A stretch of 64,000 nt of DNA from Castellaniella sp. S9 (GTDB lineage Bacteria > Pseudomonadota > Gammaproteobacteria > Burkholderiales > Burkholderiaceae_B), in assembly GCF_027257175.1 (NCBI RefSeq), contig NZ_JAPFGD010000008.1:186001-250000 (forward strand), given 5' to 3'. Every line of letters begins with the position of its first letter. The first letter of the stretch is position 1. The position numbers and the translations under genes are program-made. A model generated the notes under the pieces. It searched no databases, was not told where the DNA came from, and worked only from the letters and a program-made list of their open reading frames with translations. Of this stretch, positions 59,239 to 64,000 are shown in pieces.

Positions 59239-60729
59239 CTAATCCTCCGCGCGCGAGCGTGCGCGCAATGCCGCCAGGACGCCCGGCAGTTCGTCGGGCA
59301 AGTCCTGTGCGATCAATCCAGGCCCAAAACCCGCGGCCGCCTGCCCATGCAGGTACACGGCGGCGCAGGCCGCCTCGAAGGGCCTCATGCCCTGCGCCAG
59401 CAGGCCGGCGATGCATCCGGCCAGCACGTCGCCCGTCCCGCCGGTCGCCAGTTCCGGCGGCGCATTGTCGTTGATCACCGCCTGCCCGTCCGGGCGGGCG
59501 ATCACCGTATCGGCCCCCTTGAGGACCATCACGGCGCCGCAGGCGCGCGCCGCGGCCCGCGCACGGGACAGCTTGTCCCCCTCGAGGCCGGGAAACAGCC
59601 GCGCGAATTCCCCTTCGTGGGGCGTCAGCACGCAGGCCTCGTGCAGGGCCTCGACCAGCAGATCCGGCGCGCCCGCGAAACTGCTGATCGCATCGGCATC
59701 CAGCACGCAAGGCCTGCGGGTGGACAGGACCGCCAGGGTCTGGGCCCGGGTGCGCATCGATACACCCAGGCCCGGGCCGATCAGCACGACGTTGCGGCGC
59801 TCATCGGCCAGGGCCTCCCCCAGCGCGCCGTTCTCTGGCAGGCAGGCCACCATCACACTGGTCAGCGCCCCCGCCTGGATCGGCCAGGCCGCGGGCGGTA
59901 CGGCCAGTGTCACCAGGCCCGCACCCATGCGCGCAGCGGCCTGGCTGGCCAAACGCGTGGCGCCCAGCATGGTGTCGCCGCCGACCACCAGGAGGTGGCC
60001 GCGCCGGTACTTGTGGCTCTCGAGGCTCGCCCAGGGATAGTGCCCAATCCAGAGATCGGGGTGATTGGCCCTGCAATCCGGCTGGACGGCGTCCAGCACC
60101 GCATCCGGAATGCCGATGTCGGCGCACAGCAGTTCCCCGCACAGAGCGCGCCCGGGCATCAGCAAGTGCCCTGGCTTGCGGCGAAAGAAAGTCACCGTGA
60201 CATCCGCCCGTACGGCGGCCCCCAGCGCACGCCCCGTGGCGCCGTCCAGCCCGCTGGGCACGTCCACCGCGCACACCGGCAGGCCGCTGCGATTGGCCGC
60301 CTCGACCATTGCGAGGGGCGCCCCGGCGAGCGGGCGCGACAATCCGGCCCCCAGCAAGGCATCGATCACCAGCCCGGCGCCGTCCAGCGCGGCCGGCCCC
60401 AGGGCCTCGATCGGCCCGCCCCAGGCTTGTGCACAGAGCGCGGCGTCGCCGCCCAGGTCCTCGAGGCGCCCCAACAACGCGATCCGCACCGGCCAGCCGG
60501 CCTCGCGCAGGCGGCATGCCGCGACAAAACCGTCGCCGCCATTGTTGCCCGGCCCGCAGAGGACGCAGACCGTCGTGGCGGACCAGCGGTCCATCACCGC
60601 ATCGGCCACGGCCCGGCCGGCCGCCTCCATCAGGGCGACGCCCGCGATCCCGCCTTCGATCGCCAGGCGATCGGCAAGGGCCATCTGAGCCGGGGTGAGC
60701 AGCGCGTGGCGCTGGCCGCCGGCGCTCAT
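59239..60729 (-). CDS. nnr: Bifunctional NAD(P)H-hydrate epimerase / dehydratase
   Basis: Repairs hydrated NADH and NADPH. The 496 residues combine an N-terminal YjeF_N epimerase domain (about 1-215; LCGPGNNGGDGFVAACRL and AVDVPSGLDGATG) and a C-terminal ADP-dependent dehydratase domain (about 225-490; GPGLG, LTPHEGEFARLFPG and the nucleotide loop ATGGTGDVLAGCIAGLL). In most proteobacteria this gene is beside tsaE or queG; here it sits between an acyl-CoA synthetase (4-base overlap) and a HAD gene. Confidence 0.94.
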   Translation of the reverse strand: MSAGGQRHALLTPAQMALADRLAIEGGIAGVALMEAAGRAVADAVMDRWSATTVCVLCGPGNNGGDGFVAACRLREAGWPVRIALLGRLEDLGGDAALCAQAWGGPIEALGPAALDGAGLVIDALLGAGLSRPLAGAPLAMVEAANRSGLPVCAVDVPSGLDGATGRALGAAVRADVTVTFFRRKPGHLLMPGRALCGELLCADIGIPDAVLDAVQPDCRANHPDLWIGHYPWASLESHKYRRGHLLVVGGDTMLGATRLASQAAARMGAGLVTLAVPPAAWPIQAGALTSVMVACLPENGALGEALADERRNVVLIGPGLGVSMRTRAQTLAVLSTRRPCVLDADAISSFAGAPDLLVEALHEACVLTPHEGEFARLFPGLEGDKLSRARAAARACGAVMVLKGADTVIARPDGQAVINDNAPPELATGGTGDVLAGCIAGLLAQGMRPFEAACAAVYLHGQAAAGFGPGLIAQDLPDELPGVLAALRARSRAED

Positions 60730-62369
60730 GCGTCGGCCGCCCGTTTGCGCAGCTCGTACTTCTGGATCTTGCCGGTCGAGGTCTTGGGCAGTTCGCCAAA
60801 GACGATCATGCGGGGTGTCTTGTAGCCGGCCAAATGATGCCTGCAGTGCGCGATGATGTCGTCGGCGGTCGCGGCGGCGCCTTCCTTGAGTTCGACGAAC
60901 GCGCAGGGGGTTTCGCCCCAGCGCGGATCGGGGCGCGCCACGACGGCCGCCGCCAGCACGGCCGGATGCCGGTACAACACGTCCTCGACCTCGATGGAAG
61001 AGATGTTCTCGCCGCCGGAAATGATGATGTCCTTGCTGCGATCCTTGATCTGGATGTAACCGTCCGGATGCATCACCGCCAGGTCGCCGCTGCGAAACCA
61101 GCCGTCACCCAGCGCCTCGCGGGTGGCTTCGGGATTCTTCAGATAGCCCTTCATGCAGATGTTGCCCCGGAACATGATTTCACCCATGGTCCGGCCGTCG
61201 GCCGGCACCGGCCGCAGGGTCTGGGGGTCCAGCACCGTGGCCGCGCGCTGCAGGTGATAGCGCACGCCTTGGCGGGCGTTGAGCCCGGCACGCCGGCCGA
61301 TGTCGAGCGCATCCCAATCCGCATGCTTGGCGCAGACCGTGGCGGGACCATACACCTCGGTGAGGCCATAGACGTGGGTCAGGTCGATGCCCAGAGACTC
61401 CATGCCCTCGATCATCGAGGCCGGGGGCGCGGCGCCGGCCACCATGGCCCGGATGCCCGCCGGAATGCGTTCGCGCAGCGGCTGGGGCGCGTTGACCAGC
61501 ATGCCGTGGACGATGGGCGCGCCGCAATAGTGAGTGACGCCATGCTCGCGCATCAGTTCGACCATGCCCTGCGCGTCGACGCGGCGCAGGCAGACATTGA
61601 CCCCCGCGCGCGCCGCCACGGTCCAGGGAAAGCACCAGCCGTTGCAATGGAACATCGGCAGCGTCCACAGGTAGACCGCGTGCTTGGGCATGTCCCACTC
61701 GAGGATGTTGGACACGGCATTGATCGCCGCGCCGCGATGATGATAGACCACCCCTTTGGGGTTGCCGGTGGTGCCGCTGGTGTAGTTGAGCGAGATCGCA
61801 TCCCACTCGTCCGCAGGCATGTGCCAGGCCCAGGACTCGTCGCCGCCGGCCAGCAGGTCCTCGTAGTGGGTCCCGCCGATGAGGTCGGCCTCTCCTTCGT
61901 ACAGGGGATCGGCGACCTCGACCACTTCGACGGGCCGTGTGCCGCGGCGCTGCGCCAGCGCCTCGCGCATCGCTCCGGAAAACTCGGTGTCGACGATCAC
62001 CATGCGGGCCTCGCCATGATCGAGCATGAATGCGATGGTGGCGGGATCCAGCCGGGTATTGAGTGTATTGAGCACGGCGCCGGACATGGGAACGCCGAAG
62101 TGGGCCTCGACCATGGCCGGGGTATTGGGCAACATCACCGCCACGGTGTCGCCCACGCCCAGCCCGCGGGCCGCCAAGGCGCTGGCCAGCCGCCGGCAGC
62201 GTGCATACAGCTGCGCCCAGGTGCTGCGGATCGCCCCATCGCCCAGGCCATGGACGACGGCCAGCCTCCCGGGGTAGACCTCGGCGGCGCGCTCCAGGAA
62301 CAGCAAGGGGGTCAGGGGCGCAAAATTCGCGGAAGTCCTGGGTAAGTCCTGTTCGAAGATATTGCCCAT
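60726..62369 (-). CDS. Acyl-CoA synthetase (AMP-forming, medium/long-chain type)
   Basis: Activates a fatty acid to acyl-CoA through an acyl-adenylate, 547 residues. The AMP-binding signature is LNYTSGTTGNPKGVVYHHRGA near residue 190; downstream motifs are HVYGLTEVYGPATVC, GWFRSGDLAVMHPDGYI and the C-terminal SGGENISSIEVEDVLYRHP and lysine motif TSTGKIQKYELRK. The general form resembles AlkK-type medium-chain enzymes. The ATG at 62367-62369 has AAGGAG. It leads a run of co-directional genes; a TAAAAT -10 candidate (62405-62410, minus strand) precedes it. Confidence 0.93.
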   Translation of the reverse strand: MGNIFEQDLPRTSANFAPLTPLLFLERAAEVYPGRLAVVHGLGDGAIRSTWAQLYARCRRLASALAARGLGVGDTVAVMLPNTPAMVEAHFGVPMSGAVLNTLNTRLDPATIAFMLDHGEARMVIVDTEFSGAMREALAQRRGTRPVEVVEVADPLYEGEADLIGGTHYEDLLAGGDESWAWHMPADEWDAISLNYTSGTTGNPKGVVYHHRGAAINAVSNILEWDMPKHAVYLWTLPMFHCNGWCFPWTVAARAGVNVCLRRVDAQGMVELMREHGVTHYCGAPIVHGMLVNAPQPLRERIPAGIRAMVAGAAPPASMIEGMESLGIDLTHVYGLTEVYGPATVCAKHADWDALDIGRRAGLNARQGVRYHLQRAATVLDPQTLRPVPADGRTMGEIMFRGNICMKGYLKNPEATREALGDGWFRSGDLAVMHPDGYIQIKDRSKDIIISGGENISSIEVEDVLYRHPAVLAAAVVARPDPRWGETPCAFVELKEGAAATADDIIAHCRHHLAGYKTPRMIVFGELPKTSTGKIQKYELRKRAADA

Positions 62370-62463
62370 CCGATTCTCCTTGCCCATCGTTGGTGTCAGC
62401 CGCCATTTTATCCGTGCCGCGTCCACGGCGGCGCAGCCCGGGCGGCCCGTCGTCCCGCGGCCC

Positions 62464-64000
62464 TCAGTCGGCCAGCAGGCCGCCGGCGCGCCGCACGCGG
62501 CGGGCAACGGCCGCATCCAGCATGGGCGCGCCCCCGGGGAGCACCACCGTCAAGGCACGCTGCGCCCGCGTGGCGCCGGTGTAGAGAAGCTCGCGCGTGA
62601 GGATCGGTCCGCCGCGTTCCGGCAGGACCAGGGCCACCTCGTCGAACTCGGAGCCCTGCGATTTGTGCACGGTCAAGGCGTAGACGGTCTCGATGTCGAC
62701 GACGCGCCCGGGCGCGATCCAGCGCACGCCGCCGGAGCCGTCGTCGCGCGCAAACGCGATCCGGATCCGCTGCATGTCTGGGCGGCCCGGCTCCGGAACG
62801 GGCAAGGCGACACCCATGTCGCCATTGGCCAGCCCCAGCTCGCGCTGGTTGCGCGTCACCAGCACAGGCCGTCCCGGGTACCAGTCGCCATGGCCGGCAC
62901 CGATCCAGCCACGGGCGCGCAGGCCCGCCTCGATGCGCAGGTTCAGGCCTTGCGCGCCCCAGGGGCCCTCGCGCACGGCGCACAGCACCTGGAACCGGCC
63001 GCGCGCCTCGAGCACGGCACGCGCCCACCGATCAATCGCCTCGGCCGAGGTTTCCCCATCCGGCGGCCCGGCACGGACGCCATGAAAATACCGGCCGTGG
63101 CCGCCTGGCCCCACGCCCCCCACCGCCTCCCGCGACTCGCCGCAAAACAGCACATCGAGGCGCGGATCCTCGGCCATGCGCGGCGCGAGGAACGCGAGGT
63201 CCGCCGGCGGATCATCCTGCAAGGCATGCACGGCGGCCAGCGCCCCGCGGTTGACGGCGGCGGCAAAACGCCCGATGCCGCTGTCCGCCTCGAAGCGCCG
63301 GCTGTGGCGCAGCATGACGACGGCCTGGTCCAGCGCCGTGCCGTCCGGATCGCGCCGCACGGCCGGGATGTCCTGGCCGGTGAGCGCCGCGATGCGCGCA
63401 CAGCGCGACGGCGTGTAATGGCCCTGCTCGGCGCGCGCGCAGAGTTCGCCCAGGACCGCGCCGGCCTCGACCGAGGCCAGCTGATCCTTGTCGCCCAGCA
63501 GGACCAGCCGCGCGCCTGCCGGCAGCGCCGCCAGCACCGCATCCATCATCTCGATGTCCATCATCGAGGCTTCGTCGATCACCAGGATGTCGGCGGGCAG
63601 GGGATGGTCCGCGGTATGGCGGAAGCGGCGGGTGTCCGGACGGCTGCCCAGCAGGCGATGCAGGGTCTGCGCCTGCGCGGGGATCTCGGCCAGAACCGCC
63701 TGCACGAAAGCGGGCGCCTCGCCGCGCAGGCGCGCCAGCGCCGATCCGATGGAGTCGTTCAGCCGGGCGGCCGCCTTGCCGGTGGGCGCGGCCACGCGGA
63801 TGCGCAGTCCCGCCCCGCCGCCCTCCCGCGCCAGCCCCTGCAGCACGGCCAGCAGGCGCACGACGGTGCTTGTCTTGCCGGTGCCCGGACCACCCGTCAC
63901 GACGCAAAAAGCATGGTCCAACGCAGTCGCACAGGCGATCTTCTGCCAGTCCGCGTCGCCGGCCGGCGCCGGTGGGAACAAGGCATCGAGCCAGGCCCGC
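62464..64000 (-). CDS. recD: RecBCD exonuclease V alpha chain, C-terminal part (cut by window end)
   Basis: About 512 codons of the 5'-3' SF1 helicase subunit of RecBCD; the gene continues past base 64000, so the N-terminal domain is missing. Visible: Walker A VVTGGPGTGKTSTVVRLL, AAPTGKAAARLNDSI, Walker B region LVIDEASMMDIEMM, and the C-terminal motifs LGLANGDMGVALP and ALTVHKSQGSEFDEVALVLP. RecB and RecC are expected upstream, beyond the right edge. Together with ku-ligD this strain has both recombinational and end-joining double-strand break repair. Confidence 0.95.
   Translation of the reverse strand, partial: RAWLDALFPPAPAGDADWQKIACATALDHAFCVVTGGPGTGKTSTVVRLLAVLQGLAREGGGAGLRIRVAAPTGKAAARLNDSIGSALARLRGEAPAFVQAVLAEIPAQAQTLHRLLGSRPDTRRFRHTADHPLPADILVIDEASMMDIEMMDAVLAALPAGARLVLLGDKDQLASVEAGAVLGELCARAEQGHYTPSRCARIAALTGQDIPAVRRDPDGTALDQAVVMLRHSRRFEADSGIGRFAAAVNRGALAAVHALQDDPPADLAFLAPRMAEDPRLDVLFCGESREAVGGVGPGGHGRYFHGVRAGPPDGETSAEAIDRWARAVLEARGRFQVLCAVREGPWGAQGLNLRIEAGLRARGWIGAGHGDWYPGRPVLVTRNQRELGLANGDMGVALPVPEPGRPDMQRIRIAFARDDGSGGVRWIAPGRVVDIETVYALTVHKSQGSEFDEVALVLPERGGPILTRELLYTGATRAQRALTVVLPGGAPMLDAAVARRVRRAGGLLAD

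Overview
The window is a stretch of ordinary chromosome from a GC-rich Gram-negative bacterium, most likely a betaproteobacterium of the order Burkholderiales, family Alcaligenaceae (Bordetella/Achromobacter/Castellaniella-like). The basis for this placement is the overall protein resemblance and four details: a dihydrolipoyl dehydrogenase carrying its own lipoyl domain inside an aceE-aceF-lpd operon, a 112-residue GlnB-type PII with a T-loop tyrosine, RND efflux lipoproteins, and gmk-rpoZ-spoT and folC-dedD-cvpA-purF gene strings. The genus assignment is inference. I see 54 protein-coding genes (two cut by the window ends), packed tightly with many 4-base stop/start overlaps. I see no rRNA, tRNA, CRISPR array, prophage or insertion sequence, and no gene-free stretch longer than about 245 bases.

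Layout. 1-0.7 kb: the tail of glnD and dsbB (+). 0.7-5.0 kb (-): folC, a SPOR-domain gene, cvpA, purF. 5.1-11.3 kb (-): the pyruvate dehydrogenase operon aceE-aceF-lpd. Facing away from it, 11.6-17.5 kb (+): a PAS histidine kinase and FixJ-type regulator pair, folD, oligopeptidase A and a Sco-type copper chaperone. 17.6-25.6 kb (-): a tetR regulator, a three-gene RND efflux pump, pdxJ and a nitroreductase. 25.7-28.4 kb (-): a three-gene ABC importer of the TrpXYZ/PF04392 type. 28.5-30.5 kb (-): a thiolase and a spermidine-synthase-like protein. 30.6-34.1 kb (-): the bacterial non-homologous end-joining pair Ku and LigD, divergent from xthA (+). 35.2-38.6 kb (+): an unknown 114-residue protein, gmk, rpoZ and spoT. 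38.7-43.5 kb: ppiD (-), a glycerophosphodiesterase and rlmJ (+), a pseudouridine synthase and glnB (-). 43.6-46.3 kb: argH (+) and an MFS transporter (-). 46.3-50.8 kb (-): surE-pcm-nlpD followed by a PolB-like exonuclease and rlmD, where rpoS would sit in many relatives. 50.9-54.5 kb: plsY (+), tsaD (-), an NCS2 purine permease and a thioredoxin-like gene (+). 54.5-64 kb (-): recD (cut), an acyl-CoA synthetase, nnrD/E, a HAD phosphatase, a TadA-LdcA fused reading frame, an ABC-F ATPase and a YigZ/IMPACT protein.

How the genes fit together. Several clusters serve central metabolism (purines and folate, acetyl-CoA supply, nitrogen sensing through GlnD/GlnB, stringent response). Others deal with stress and repair: NHEJ plus XthA, SurE/Pcm, NAD(P)H-hydrate repair and RND efflux.

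The most unusual points are the uninterrupted tadA-ldcA reading frame with a His/Cys-rich junction, several AT-rich or perfect palindromes placed on promoters in otherwise GC-rich DNA, the unrecognised small gene coupled to gmk, and the missing rpoS after nlpD. I found no clearly new defence or mobile system.
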